NCBI GenBank assembly: GCA_902603905.1
Contig: CACKWM010000004.1
Span: forward strand, 16,163 to 80,162
Direction: 5' to 3'
Source of the DNA: an uncultured Pelagibacteraceae bacterium
Lineage (GTDB): Bacteria > Pseudomonadota > Alphaproteobacteria > Pelagibacterales > Pelagibacteraceae
Length of the DNA: 64,000 nt
Shown: positions 30,109 through 40,552 of the stretch, in pieces
Numbering within the stretch: the stretch's first letter is position 1
Layout of the letters: each line of letters opens with the position of its first letter
Translations under genes and position numbers: made by a program
The notes under the pieces: generated by a model
What the model saw: only the letters and a program-made list of their open reading frames with translations
What the model was told of the DNA's origin: nothing
Database searches by the model: none

Positions 30109-31050
30109 ATGAAAATAGGATTTATTGGATTGGGAAATGTAGGTGGAAAGCTCGCTGGAAGTTTATTAAGAAATAAATTTGATTTGACTGTGAGAGACCT
30201 AGAAACAAAACTAACAAACGATTTTAAAAATCATGGAGCTAAGGTTTCAAACAGTGCAAAAGAGCTAGCTGAACAAACAGATTTGATTATTACTTGTCTT
30301 CCTTCTCCTGAAATATGTGCAGAAGTTATGGAATCCCCAGAAGGAGTTATTAATGGACTTTCAAAAAATAAAATATGGTTGGAAATGAGCACAACAGACG
30401 AATCTGAAGTTAAAAGATTGGGTAAATTAGTTATGGACAAAAAAGCTATCCCTTTGGATGGCCCAGTTAGTGGTGGATGTCATAGAGCCGCAACAGGTAA
30501 CATTGCTATTTTTGTTGGAGGAGAAAGAAATAGTTTTGAAAAAATTTTACCAGTTTTAACTACTATGGGTAGAAAAATTTTACACACTGGGGAACTTGGA
30601 ACCGCGTCTATCTTAAAAGTAATTACTAATTATTTAGCTTCTGTTCATTTAGCTGCACTTGGTGAAGCATGGACTGTTGCAAAAAAATCAAAATTAAATC
30701 TTAATAAAACTTACAAAGGAATAGCAGTTTCGTCTGGAAATTCTTTTGTTCATGAAACGGAAAGTCAAGTAATACTAAATGGGTCCTATAATATAAATTT
30801 TACAATGGATTTAGTTAAAAAAGACATGAATCTTTTTAATGAACTTTCTAAAAAACTAAACACACCATTAGAAATATCACCTTTTGTATTAGATATATTT
30901 AAAGATGCTCAAAAAAAATATGGCCCTAGAGCTTGGTCTTCAATGGTGGTAAAAAGACTTGAGGATAAATTTGGTTTGGATTTTAGATCTAATGGTTTTC
31001 CAGATCAATTGATAGATAATGAAAAAGAAGTAAAAGGATATGAAATTTAA
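30109..31050 (+). CDS. NAD(P)-dependent beta-hydroxyacid dehydrogenase (HIBADH/tartronate semialdehyde reductase family)
   Basis: IGFIGLGNVGGKLAGSLL, DGPVSGGCHRAATGNIAIFVGG. Confidence 0.88.
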   Translation: MKIGFIGLGNVGGKLAGSLLRNKFDLTVRDLETKLTNDFKNHGAKVSNSAKELAEQTDLIITCLPSPEICAEVMESPEGVINGLSKNKIWLEMSTTDESEVKRLGKLVMDKKAIPLDGPVSGGCHRAATGNIAIFVGGERNSFEKILPVLTTMGRKILHTGELGTASILKVITNYLASVHLAALGEAWTVAKKSKLNLNKTYKGIAVSSGNSFVHETESQVILNGSYNINFTMDLVKKDMNLFNELSKKLNTPLEISPFVLDIFKDAQKKYGPRAWSSMVVKRLEDKFGLDFRSNGFPDQLIDNEKEVKGYEI

Positions 31051-31071
31051 TTAATGTGCTAATAATAAATT

Positions 31072-32502
31072 ATGCTTGATAAAAAAAATTTTTATATAAA
31101 TGGAAAATGGGTTAAACCTTTAAAATCAAAAGATTTTGAAGTTATAAACCCATCAAACGAAGAGCCTTTTGCTGTTATTTCACTAGGATCAAAAGATGAT
31201 ACTGATGCGGCCGTTAATGCAGCAAAAAAAGCTTTTTTAAAATGGAAAGAAACTTCTAAGGAAGAAAGAATAAAATTATTAGAAAAACTTCTAAGTATTT
31301 ATAAAAAAAGATTTAATGAAATGGCAGAAGCTATTTCAATGGAAATGGGAGCGCCAATGGACTGGGCAACTGATGTTCAAACTGCTTCTGGGCAAGCTCA
31401 TTTAGAAGATTTTATTTCAAGATTAAAAAATTTTAACTTTGAAAAGCAATTCGATACAAAATCTAACAATCATATATGTTATGAACCTATTGGAGTATGT
31501 GCTCTAATCACTCCATGGAATTGGCCAATCAATCAAATAGCGTTAAAAGTAATTCCTGCTTTTGCAACAGGTTGTACAATGATACTCAAGCCTTCAGAAA
31601 TTGCACCAGTGTCAGCAATGATTTTTGCTGAAATGGTTGATCAAGCTGGTTTTCCTCCTGGTGTATTTAATTTAGTAAATGGTGATGGTGCAGGAGTTGG
31701 AACGCATTTATCTGGTCACAATGGAATCGATATGGTTTCTTTTACTGGCTCGACAAGAGCTGGAAAACTAATTTCTAAAAACGCAGCAGATACAATTAAA
31801 AGAGTTTGTTTAGAGCTAGGTGGTAAAGGAGGAAATATAGTTTTTGCTGATTCTTATCCAAATGCAGTTAGAGATGGAATTAAAAATGTTATGAGTAATT
31901 CTGGGCAATCGTGTGATGCTCCAACAAGAATGCTTGTTGAAAAATCAATTTATGAAAAAGCTATTAAGGAAGCAACAGATGAAGCTAATAAAATTAAGGT
32001 AGATATAGCTTCTAAAAAAGGAAATCATATAGGGCCTGTAGTTTCAAAAGTACAATACGATAAAATAATCAACTTAATAAAAGACGGCATTAATGAAGGA
32101 GCAACGCTTGCGGCCGGAGGTCCTGACTTACCAAATAATTTAAATAAAGGTTATTTCATTAAACCAACAATATTCACAAATGTTACAAATGAGATGCAAA
32201 TAGCAAAAAAAGAAATTTTTGGACCTGTTCTTTCTATAATTCCATTTGAAACAGAGGAAGAGGCAGTCGCTATTACAAATGATACTGAGTATGGTCTTGG
32301 AAACTATTTACAAACTGAAGATAAAGAGAAAGCAAAAAGAGTTGCAAAAAAATTAAGATCTGGATGTGTTTATATCAATGGCAATGGCGCTGATCCCGGA
32401 ACACCTTTTGGTGGATATAGACAATCTGGTAATGGTCGTGAAGGTGGCAATTGGGGATTAGAGGAGTACCTAGAAGTAAAAACAATTACTGGGTGGAAAT
32501 AA
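31072..32502 (+). CDS. Aldehyde dehydrogenase family protein
   Basis: 476 aa; ALITPWNWPINQ, LELGGKGGNIVF, GQSCDAPTRMLVEKS; N-terminus MLDKKNFYINGKWV identical to the 16466 paralog. Confidence 0.92.
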   Translation: MLDKKNFYINGKWVKPLKSKDFEVINPSNEEPFAVISLGSKDDTDAAVNAAKKAFLKWKETSKEERIKLLEKLLSIYKKRFNEMAEAISMEMGAPMDWATDVQTASGQAHLEDFISRLKNFNFEKQFDTKSNNHICYEPIGVCALITPWNWPINQIALKVIPAFATGCTMILKPSEIAPVSAMIFAEMVDQAGFPPGVFNLVNGDGAGVGTHLSGHNGIDMVSFTGSTRAGKLISKNAADTIKRVCLELGGKGGNIVFADSYPNAVRDGIKNVMSNSGQSCDAPTRMLVEKSIYEKAIKEATDEANKIKVDIASKKGNHIGPVVSKVQYDKIINLIKDGINEGATLAAGGPDLPNNLNKGYFIKPTIFTNVTNEMQIAKKEIFGPVLSIIPFETEEEAVAITNDTEYGLGNYLQTEDKEKAKRVAKKLRSGCVYINGNGADPGTPFGGYRQSGNGREGGNWGLEEYLEVKTITGWK

Positions 32503-32511
32503 TAGTATTCA

Positions 32512-33159
32512 GTGACTTCTTTAATAGTCCACAGAGGTATTGTAAACAAACAATATGAAGAGAACCTTCTTAAATCATTTAAACAGTCATTTAAAAAAGG
32601 CTACGGAATTGAAACTGATATCCATTTTACAAAAGACAATGAATTTATTTGCTTTCATGATTTTACCTTAAATAGAATTTTTAAAAAAAAAAGAAGTGTG
32701 AAGAATATAAAGTATTCTAAAATAAAAAAAATAAGTGCTCAAAATAAAAAACCAATCCCACTTTTAAAAGATCTGCTTAAAATTTCAAAAAATAGGTACC
32801 CTTTGTTTATTGAAATAAAACCAGTTTTCTCAAAAAAACTTTTGCAAAAATTATTAAAAGAAACATCTAAATTTTCAAAATGTGTATTTATCTCTTTTAA
32901 ACATAGAAATATTTACAATTTATTAAAAATAAAAAGCAATATAAAAGTAGGACTGTCTTTTTCACCTCCTACAAGCGTTAAAACAATTATTAAAAAATCA
33001 AATAATAAAAAAATTGATTGTTTGATCTTGGACAAATTTTTTTTAAAAAATAAAAGTATTCAAGATTTGAAAATTAAAAAATATTATTACACAATTAAGA
33101 CAAAATCAGAATTTAACAAATATAGTAAAAATAATAATTTGATATTTGAGAATTTATAA
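32512..33159 (+). CDS. Glycerophosphodiester phosphodiesterase family (GTG start)
   Basis: HRGIVNKQYEENLLKSFKQSFKKGYGIETDIHFTKDNEFICFHDFTLNR. Confidence 0.75.
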   Translation: MTSLIVHRGIVNKQYEENLLKSFKQSFKKGYGIETDIHFTKDNEFICFHDFTLNRIFKKKRSVKNIKYSKIKKISAQNKKPIPLLKDLLKISKNRYPLFIEIKPVFSKKLLQKLLKETSKFSKCVFISFKHRNIYNLLKIKSNIKVGLSFSPPTSVKTIIKKSNNKKIDCLILDKFFLKNKSIQDLKIKKYYYTIKTKSEFNKYSKNNNLIFENL

Positions 33160-33161
33160 AA

Positions 33162-34289
33162 TTATTTTTTTAAATAATTTAATCTTCCAATAATTTCGTC
33201 TCGATCCATATAATAACCTTGAAGATGCCTGTTGCCTGAGTTCGGATCAAATTCAGTTCTTCCATGCAAAAGTCTTCTATTGTTAAATGAAAAAATATCT
33301 CCAGACTCTAATCGAAATTTAATTTGAAATTTATTATCATGTAAAAGTTTTCCAAATCTATGATGAGCTTTATAAACTTTTTCCATAATATCAGGATGAC
33401 AATCTAATGCATCCATAGTAGCAACACTAAATCTTATATCATTATAATCCCCATCTTTGGTCAATGTGATTGCTGGAGCATGAAAGCCCCTATGTAAGTT
33501 TTGTGTGTAATCTTTATCTCTAAATTTAAGTGGCACACTGACTAAAGTATCAAAAATTTCTTTTTCATTCTTTCTTAAATAATCTGCTACTGCAAACGCA
33601 TCAACTGTTGATGAATCTCCTCCTTTTGCAGAATTATCTAAACAATGAAGAAATTGATAACCTGGAGGATTTTCAAACCAAGGTAAATCCATATGATTAT
33701 TTAATGCATGCGCTGTGTAAGCAGAATTATTTGGTTTTGGAATATTTATAACCTCGAAAGGTGTTTTAAAAAAAGTTTCTCTCGTATGACTTATTCTATT
33801 TAAAACTGGAAATGCTGACTCTTTTTCAACTGGTGTATTTTTTACAATTGCAATTCCTTTATAGTGTAAGAGTTCTAACCATTTTATTAAACCTTCATCA
33901 GAATTAATGATTTCATCATGATCTACGTGAATAGATTTTAAATTTTTTTGTAAAGAGTTATCCCATAAGTGATAAGGAGATGTGTATTTTTTTTTGTTAT
34001 TTATAGTGTAGCAATTTTTTCTTAACCATTCTTTGTCATAATAACTTGTATGATTGCCCTCGCTCCATTCTATTTCTAACTTTCCTTCATTGTTAATTTT
34101 GCATTTTTTTGGTTCTATGCTTGTTGAAACTTCAAGGATGTTAAACATTCTATGCCGTGAATCTTTATCGTGAGCTGTTGGACAGTTATCTCTTAACCAC
34201 ATAAAGTTAAAATTACTTTTTTCACCATCACTCCATTCAAGATTTAACGATGAACCATTTTTTGAAACTTTAAAAATCTCTACTGTCAT
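33162..34289 (-). CDS. Gamma-butyrobetaine dioxygenase-like (BBOX/TauD family, with DUF971-like N-terminus)
   Basis: LNLEWSDGEKSNFNFMWLRDNCPT N-domain; NHMDLPWFENPPGYQFLHCLDNSAKGGDSSTVDAF; FSFNNRRLLHGRTEF. Confidence 0.82.
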   Translation of the reverse strand: MTVEIFKVSKNGSSLNLEWSDGEKSNFNFMWLRDNCPTAHDKDSRHRMFNILEVSTSIEPKKCKINNEGKLEIEWSEGNHTSYYDKEWLRKNCYTINNKKKYTSPYHLWDNSLQKNLKSIHVDHDEIINSDEGLIKWLELLHYKGIAIVKNTPVEKESAFPVLNRISHTRETFFKTPFEVINIPKPNNSAYTAHALNNHMDLPWFENPPGYQFLHCLDNSAKGGDSSTVDAFAVADYLRKNEKEIFDTLVSVPLKFRDKDYTQNLHRGFHAPAITLTKDGDYNDIRFSVATMDALDCHPDIMEKVYKAHHRFGKLLHDNKFQIKFRLESGDIFSFNNRRLLHGRTEFDPNSGNRHLQGYYMDRDEIIGRLNYLKK

Positions 34290-34466
34290 AAAACAATTGT
34301 TATTTTATTTAGTTTTGTTTTCAATTCAATTTATAATTGAATCTACGTATTGTATATTCCTTTTTCCTATATTTTATTGACCCATATCAATCTTATTAAA
34401 GGTTGTCTTTTGTGTCGTATCAAGTTTTAATACGATCAGTTTAAACTAAATAATGGAGGGAATTTA

Positions 34467-35492
34467 ATGAAATTTCTTAAAAACTTAATACTTTCATTTG
34501 TATTTGCAGGAGCAATGTCGCTTACAACTACGAGCGCTAACGCTGCATGCAAAGTACACTTGGGAGATTTCGACTGGGATAGTGCTAACATTCATACTGC
34601 AATAGCAGGATATATCATTGAAAAAGGATATGGCTGCAAAGTAGAAGCAACAAAAGGTAGTACTACTCCGATAATGGCAGCTCTTTTCGATCAACAAATA
34701 GATATTATTACTGAGGTTTGGAGAGACAACCTTGTTCAATTAATAGAAGACAATGTAGCTAAAGGAACTATAGTTGAGCTTGGCGTTAACACTCCTTCAT
34801 CTACTCAAGGATTCTATGTAGATAAACCAACAGCTGATAAATATGGTCTAAAACATGTTGATGACATGAAGAGCGAAAAAATTGCAAAACTATTTGCAGA
34901 TCCTGAAGCTCCTGGAAAAGGAAGAATGACAAGCTGTATTTCTGGATGGACTTGTTACACTATTAACTTAGTGAAGCACAAAGTTTATGGTCTAGATAAA
35001 TACTATACTAACTTTGACCCAGGTTCGGGTGGAGCGTTAGACGCAGCAATCGCTGGTGGATTTAAAAAAGGAAAACCAGTATTTTCATACTATTGGACAC
35101 CAACAGGTTTAATGGGCAAAGTAGACTTGGTTAAATTGGAAGAGCCTAAATATGACCAAGCTTGCTGGGATAAAATGACAAAAGTTGTTGAAGATATTAA
35201 AGCAAATGGTCCAGATGTATATAAACCTACGTGTGCGTGTGAATACGTTAATATGTCTTTAACAAAAGCTGCTTCAACTAAATTTGCAAGTAATGCTGCA
35301 AACAAACCAATTATAGACTTCATTAAGAAGTATTCTATACCGACAGCTGATGTGAACAAATCTTTAGCTTTCTATATGGATGAATCTGGTGGAGACATGG
35401 AAGCAACAGCTAAAAACTTCTTATCTAGCAATAGTATGTGGGAGAGTTGGGTACCAAGTGATGTTGCGAGTAAAGTTAAAGCTTCGCTTTAA
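34467..35492 (+). CDS. Glycine betaine/quaternary amine ABC substrate-binding protein (OpuAC/ProX family)
   Basis: Signal peptide; VHLGDFDWDSANIHTAIAGYIIEKGYGCKVEATKGSTTPIMAAL. Confidence 0.88.
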   Translation: MKFLKNLILSFVFAGAMSLTTTSANAACKVHLGDFDWDSANIHTAIAGYIIEKGYGCKVEATKGSTTPIMAALFDQQIDIITEVWRDNLVQLIEDNVAKGTIVELGVNTPSSTQGFYVDKPTADKYGLKHVDDMKSEKIAKLFADPEAPGKGRMTSCISGWTCYTINLVKHKVYGLDKYYTNFDPGSGGALDAAIAGGFKKGKPVFSYYWTPTGLMGKVDLVKLEEPKYDQACWDKMTKVVEDIKANGPDVYKPTCACEYVNMSLTKAASTKFASNAANKPIIDFIKKYSIPTADVNKSLAFYMDESGGDMEATAKNFLSSNSMWESWVPSDVASKVKASL

Positions 35493-35512
35493 TTTGTAAC
35501 AATAAATTAACT

Positions 35513-35552
35513 ACTAAGAGCCCTTTTAAGTACAAGGGCTCTTAGTTTTTTT
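35513..35552 (+). terminator. Intrinsic terminator/attenuator between SBP and permease genes
   Basis: ACTAAGAGCCCTT-TTAAGTAC-AAGGGCTCTTAGT followed by a T-run. Confidence 0.9.
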
Positions 35553-35564
35553 AATCTTATAAAA

Positions 35565-36584
35565 ATGGAAAAATACAAAAAATTTATAAAACCTTTTATT
35601 TACTCATCAGTTTTTATATTTTTAATTATAATTAGCTATCGTTCAGCCAAACCTAGATATAAACCTGATCATTTTACAGATATATTTAAAGATTTTTCTT
35701 GGCTAGGAAATTGGCCTAAGTGGCTTGATTTTCCATTAATGCAACCTCTTAATTCTGGTTTTGATTGGTTAATTGTAAAATACGGATTGTTTTTTGAAGG
35801 AATAAATAACTTTTTATTAGGACTTTATACTACAATGAAAGATTCTATAGTTGGTTTGCCTTGGCCAATTGTTATAGCAATAGTTATTTTTATTACTTAT
35901 TTTGCGAGTGGAAGAAAAACTAACACTACTGTAATGGTTGCTTTCTGTACTTTTTTTCTAGGTTTTTTAAGTCCACGATATTGGGATAAATGTATTATGA
36001 CAACTTGTATCGTGGTTATTGGTATGTTGCTTTGTATAGTTGTAGGAATCCCAATTGGAATTGCAATGGCTAGAAATAAAAGAGTAAGAAATGCATTATT
36101 GCCTGTACTTGATTTAATGCAAACAATTCCAAGCTTTTGTTATTTAATTCCAGGTATTTTACTATTTGGATTGGGTGCGGTGCCAGCAATAATTGCAATT
36201 TTTGTTTACGCGGTCCCTCCCCTTATTAGATTAACTGATCTTGGTATAAGACTAGTTGACAAAGAGGTAATTGAAGCTTCGGAAGCTTTTGGAGCTAACA
36301 AAAAACAAACACTCTGGGGTGTTCAAATCCCTCTAGCTTTACCTAATATAATGCAAGGAATAAACCAATGTACAATGATGTCATTAGCAATGGTAGTAAT
36401 TGCATCAATGATTGGTACCAGAGGAATTGGAGATGAAGTATTGCTTGGATTGCAGCAGTTAAATGTAGGTATGGCAACAGAAGCTGGTATTGCAATAGTT
36501 TTACTAGCTATTATATTCGATCGAATTACACAATCCTATGGAGAAAAAATTCAAGAAAGAACACAAGTAAAGAAAAAAATATAA
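35565..36584 (+). CDS. Glycine betaine/proline ABC permease (ProW/OpuAB)
   Basis: DLMQTIPSFCYLIPGILLFGLGAVPAIIAIFVYAVPPLIRLTDLGIRLVDKEVIEASEAFGANKKQ. Confidence 0.92.
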   Translation: MEKYKKFIKPFIYSSVFIFLIIISYRSAKPRYKPDHFTDIFKDFSWLGNWPKWLDFPLMQPLNSGFDWLIVKYGLFFEGINNFLLGLYTTMKDSIVGLPWPIVIAIVIFITYFASGRKTNTTVMVAFCTFFLGFLSPRYWDKCIMTTCIVVIGMLLCIVVGIPIGIAMARNKRVRNALLPVLDLMQTIPSFCYLIPGILLFGLGAVPAIIAIFVYAVPPLIRLTDLGIRLVDKEVIEASEAFGANKKQTLWGVQIPLALPNIMQGINQCTMMSLAMVVIASMIGTRGIGDEVLLGLQQLNVGMATEAGIAIVLLAIIFDRITQSYGEKIQERTQVKKKI

Positions 36585-36587
36585 ATT

Positions 36588-37643
36588 ATGTCAAAAATAG
36601 AAATTAAAAATGTTTACAAAATTTTTGGTGACCAACCTTCAAAAGTTCTTCCAATGGTTCAGGATGGAGCAACAAAAGAAGAAATATTAGAAAAAACAGG
36701 ACACACTGTTGGCCTTGATAATGTATCGTTATCAATAGAGGAAGGTGAAACTTTTGTTTGCATGGGTTTATCTGGTTCAGGTAAATCTACTCTTATTCGT
36801 CATATAAATAGATTAATAGATCCAACCTCAGGGGTAGTTTCTGTAGAAGGCACAAATGTTATGGATCTGGATAAAAAAAAATTAATTGAATTTAGAAGAC
36901 ATAAGATGAGCATGGTATTTCAAAGATTTGGTTTATTTCCTCACAAAACTGTTATTGAAAATGTTGGATATGGTCTTGAAGTCCAGGGACAAAAACCAGA
37001 GGAAAGAAACAAAACAGCAATGGAAAAAATTGAATCTGTAGGATTAACTGGCTTTGAACACCAGTACCCAAATCAATTATCTGGTGGAATGCAACAAAGA
37101 GTTGGGCTTGCAAGAGCACTCGCAACAAATACAGATATAATGTTAATGGACGAAGCATTTTCTGCTTTAGATCCATTAATTAGAAGTGACATGCAAAAGC
37201 AGTTAATAGATTTACAAAGTGAATTAAAGAAAACAATAGTTTTTATTACTCATGATTTGGATGAGTCATTAAGATTAGGAGATCATATAGGAATATTAAA
37301 TGGTGGAAGATTGGTGCAAGTAGGCACCCCTATAGATATTATTATGAATCCAGCAGATGATTATGTTGAAAAATTTGTAAAAGATGTGAACCGTGCAAAA
37401 GTAATTAAAGCCAAAATTATTATGACTCCAGCTAATTCATCAAATGGAGTTGATAAATCTAACCTAGTTAAAGTTCAAGAAGATCAATTTTTAGATGAAT
37501 TTTTACCTCAAGTTGTTTGTTCAAATTCAAACTGTGAAGTTGTTGATAAAGAAGGAAATGTTAAAGGATACATAACACAAAAAGAGCTTTCAAAAGCTTT
37601 AACAAAAGAACATATGGCTGATGCTACTAAGCCTAAAAAATAA
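36588..37643 (+). CDS. Glycine betaine/proline ABC ATPase (ProV/OpuAA)
   Basis: FVCMGLSGSGKSTLIRHINRLIDPTSG, LSGGMQQRVGLARALA, MDEAFSALDPLIR. Confidence 0.93.
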   Translation: MSKIEIKNVYKIFGDQPSKVLPMVQDGATKEEILEKTGHTVGLDNVSLSIEEGETFVCMGLSGSGKSTLIRHINRLIDPTSGVVSVEGTNVMDLDKKKLIEFRRHKMSMVFQRFGLFPHKTVIENVGYGLEVQGQKPEERNKTAMEKIESVGLTGFEHQYPNQLSGGMQQRVGLARALATNTDIMLMDEAFSALDPLIRSDMQKQLIDLQSELKKTIVFITHDLDESLRLGDHIGILNGGRLVQVGTPIDIIMNPADDYVEKFVKDVNRAKVIKAKIIMTPANSSNGVDKSNLVKVQEDQFLDEFLPQVVCSNSNCEVVDKEGNVKGYITQKELSKALTKEHMADATKPKK

Positions 37644-38406
37644 AAAAATCATTATTTCAGCTGGAGCTTCAGGAATTGGTTGGGCAACTGCAAAAGTTTG
37701 TCTTTCTAAAGGTGCACATGTTTTTCTTTGTGATTTAGACAGTAAATCAATAAAAAAAACTCAAAAACATCCTTTAAATAATAAGAGATTATTTTCTTAT
37801 GAATGTGATGCTTCTGATGAAGATGATGTGACTAATTTTTTTAACCAAGTATATAAAAAAACAAAAAAAATTGATGCACTTATAAATAATGTTGGGATTG
37901 CAGGTCCTACTGGAACTATAGAAAAATTAACTTCTGAAGATTGGGAACAAACATTAAAAATTAATGTCATAAGCCATTTTTACTTTACAAAACTTGCAAT
38001 ACCTATGCTTAAAAAAAATAAAGGTGGGTCTATTATAAATCTTTCATCAGGCGCAGGAATTATGGGTTTCCCATTACGCTCTCCATATACCGCAAGCAAA
38101 TGGGCTGTAATAGGTGTAACAAAAACTTTGGCAATGGAATTAGGTAAATTTAAAATTCGTGTTAATGCAATTTGTCCAGGAACCATCAAAGGAGATAGAA
38201 TGGTAAGAGTGATAAGAGATAAAGCAAAGTTTTTAAAAGTTTCTAAAAAAAAAATAGAAAAAGAATTTGTATCTATGGCATCTATGAACTGTTGGATTTA
38301 TGAAGAAGATATTGGAAAAATATGTTCTTTTTTAATTTCAAGTGATGGTGAAAGAATATCAGGTCAAGCTATACCTGTGGATGGAAATGCTACAAGAATG
38401 GATTAA
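37621..38406 (+). CDS. Short-chain dehydrogenase/reductase
   Basis: ISAGASGIGWATAKVCLSKGAHVFLCD, INNVGIAGPTG, SPYTASKWAVIG; overlaps the ProV gene by 23 nt. Confidence 0.88.
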   Translation: MLLSLKNKKIIISAGASGIGWATAKVCLSKGAHVFLCDLDSKSIKKTQKHPLNNKRLFSYECDASDEDDVTNFFNQVYKKTKKIDALINNVGIAGPTGTIEKLTSEDWEQTLKINVISHFYFTKLAIPMLKKNKGGSIINLSSGAGIMGFPLRSPYTASKWAVIGVTKTLAMELGKFKIRVNAICPGTIKGDRMVRVIRDKAKFLKVSKKKIEKEFVSMASMNCWIYEEDIGKICSFLISSDGERISGQAIPVDGNATRMD

Positions 38407-38426
38407 ATAAATTTTTTAATTACTAA

Positions 38427-39311
38427 TTACTTATAATTTTTTAATTTCAATTTTTCTCTAGTTTCTGCAGGAGTCATTATAGATACTCCAAGATCGTTGA
38501 CAATTCTTATCGCTTTTTCAACCAATTGAGCATTAGTAGCTAATTTTCCTTTTTCCAAATATAAGTTGTCTTCAAGACCTACTCTTGGATTTCCTCCCAT
38601 AATTACAGTTTGTGCAACAAAAGGCATTTCGTTTCTTGATATTGCAAAACCAGACCATATACCTTCTTTGGGCATAATATCTTTCATTGCCTGCATTGCT
38701 AAAGGTGTTGCTGGAGCACCCCAAGGTATTCCAAGACACATCTGAAACATTGGTGGATCATCCAATAATCCTTCTTTATATAATTGTGCTCCAAACCACA
38801 TGTTTCCTAAATCAAAGGCTTCTATTTCGGGTTTGACATTTATTTCTTGTAGTCTTTTAGCAGCTTTTCTTAAATCATTAGGAGTGTTAACGGTAATTAC
38901 TGAGCTGTCACCAAAGTTTAATGTACCACAATCTAAAGTACAAATTTCTGGAAGAAACTGTTCAGCGTTTGCGATTCTTTCCATTACATTTGCCATGTCA
39001 GTCATAGGACCAAAATCAAGAGGGTTTTTTCCTTGTCCAATGTCTAAGTCTCCACCCATTCCAGTTGTTAAGTTTAAGACAACATCTGTATCGCTTGAAC
39101 GAACACGATCTACCACTTCTTTATATAATTCTAGTCGTCTGCTGGGTTTTCCATCATTTTCTCTAACGTGAATATGTGCAATTGCAGCACCAGCTTTTGC
39201 TGCTTCTATGGCTGCATTTGCTATTTGTTCTGGTGTTTTTGGCAAATCTGGGTGCTTCTTTGCTGTGTCACCAGACCCAGTTACTGCACAAGATATAAAT
39301 ACTTTGTTCAT
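38427..39311 (-). CDS. Beta-keto acid cleavage enzyme (BKACE/DUF849), probable dehydrocarnitine-cleavage subtype
   Basis: ISCAVTGSGDTAKKHPDLPKTPEQIANAAIEAAKAGAAIAHIHVRE, LNLTTGMGGDLDIG, PEICTLDCGTLNFGD. Confidence 0.82.
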   Translation of the reverse strand: MNKVFISCAVTGSGDTAKKHPDLPKTPEQIANAAIEAAKAGAAIAHIHVRENDGKPSRRLELYKEVVDRVRSSDTDVVLNLTTGMGGDLDIGQGKNPLDFGPMTDMANVMERIANAEQFLPEICTLDCGTLNFGDSSVITVNTPNDLRKAAKRLQEINVKPEIEAFDLGNMWFGAQLYKEGLLDDPPMFQMCLGIPWGAPATPLAMQAMKDIMPKEGIWSGFAISRNEMPFVAQTVIMGGNPRVGLEDNLYLEKGKLATNAQLVEKAIRIVNDLGVSIMTPAETREKLKLKNYK

Positions 39312-39340
39312 TTTTTTTTTAATGAAATTATACTATCATA

Positions 39341-40072
39341 TTGATTATGGAAAGATCAGAAATATTAAATGATTTAGCTGCTGCTTTTAGATGGACAGCA
39401 AAATTGAATATGCACGAAGGAATAGCTAATCATTTTAGCGTATGTATGCCAGATTCAAATGACTTTTATGTTAATGGAACCGGTATGCATTTTAGCAATA
39501 TCAAGGCTAGTGATTTAGTTTTAATTAAAGATAAAGAATTTGAAGAAATGAAAAAAAAACCTGAAATTGTTGATCCTACAGCAATTAACATTCATGGTAC
39601 TATTCATAAAAAGGTTCCAAATGCAAAATGTATACTTCATGTTCATTCAAAATACGCATTAGCATTATCTTGTCTAAAAGATCCAACTCTTCCTCCTATA
39701 GATCAAAACACTATGCGTTTTTATAATCGTGTTGCGCTTAACAATGAATTTGGAGGTTTAGGATTTGAGGAAGAGTCTAAAAAAATGGCTAACAGTATTG
39801 GCAACCATAATATATTGTTATTAGCTAATCATGGAATTTTAACAGCCGGTCCGACAGTTGCTCAAGCTTTTGATGATTTATATTATTTTGAAAAAGCATG
39901 CGAAACATACATTACTGCCCTATCAACTGGAAAAAAATTAAATATAGCAAGTCCTGAAGTTGCAGAAAAAACTGCTCAAGATTGGGAAAATTATAGTACC
40001 GATATGGGAGAACTACATTTAAAAGCTATAAGATCAATTCTGGACAAAGAAGACCCTAGTTATAAACAATAA
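39341..40072 (+). CDS. Class II aldolase/adducin family protein
   Basis: NMHEGIANHFSVCMPD, KCILHVHSKYALALS, ILLLANHGILTAGPTVAQAFDDLYYFEKACE. Confidence 0.88.
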   Translation: MIMERSEILNDLAAAFRWTAKLNMHEGIANHFSVCMPDSNDFYVNGTGMHFSNIKASDLVLIKDKEFEEMKKKPEIVDPTAINIHGTIHKKVPNAKCILHVHSKYALALSCLKDPTLPPIDQNTMRFYNRVALNNEFGGLGFEEESKKMANSIGNHNILLLANHGILTAGPTVAQAFDDLYYFEKACETYITALSTGKKLNIASPEVAEKTAQDWENYSTDMGELHLKAIRSILDKEDPSYKQ

Positions 40073-40089
40073 TAAGTAAAAAATATTTT

Positions 40090-40551
40090 ATGAAAAAAAT
40101 ATTAATTATTTTATTATTTATTTGCACACCTTTAAAAGCTGAAAAAATAGAACAACTAAGTTGGTTTAATTTACAGGAAATTCTTGAAGATGATAAGTTA
40201 ACATATAAAATAATAAAAAGTTGTGTATCTTTAAATTCTGCAGTAACTGAATTAATAAAAAAAGAACATCCAAAACTTGCAAAAGAATTTTTTCAAACAG
40301 CAAATTATCTTTATCCTTTTGGCATTCTTGTTTTAAAAAAAATAAAAAATATAGAAAATAAAGAAGCTGAACAAGAGTTTTTTTCTAGCGTAGATAGTCT
40401 TACGGATGATTACATGGATTTTATGATAAAAAATGGCCAAACCACAAAAAGTTTTTTTGAAGGAACTTTTTTAGGAGAGGATTTAAATTACTGTAATGAA
40501 ATTAGAGCAGCTATTGAAACAACTCTATCAGAATCAAAAAAACAAGAATAA
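40090..40551 (+). CDS. Hypothetical secreted protein
   Basis: 153 aa ORF with signal-peptide-like N-terminus. Confidence 0.5.
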   Translation: MKKILIILLFICTPLKAEKIEQLSWFNLQEILEDDKLTYKIIKSCVSLNSAVTELIKKEHPKLAKEFFQTANYLYPFGILVLKKIKNIENKEAEQEFFSSVDSLTDDYMDFMIKNGQTTKSFFEGTFLGEDLNYCNEIRAAIETTLSESKKQE

Positions 40552-40552
40552 G

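Noticed and set aside
16466-32502. The two aldehyde dehydrogenases (16466 and 31072) considered as flanks of a duplicated segment
   Set aside because: Only the ALDH genes are paralogous; neighbouring genes do not repeat, so no segmental duplication is supported.
34415-34435. TCGTAT...ATACGA inverted repeat in the leader of the OpuAC-like gene
   Set aside because: Only 6 bp with a 9-nt loop; too weak to call without comparative data.
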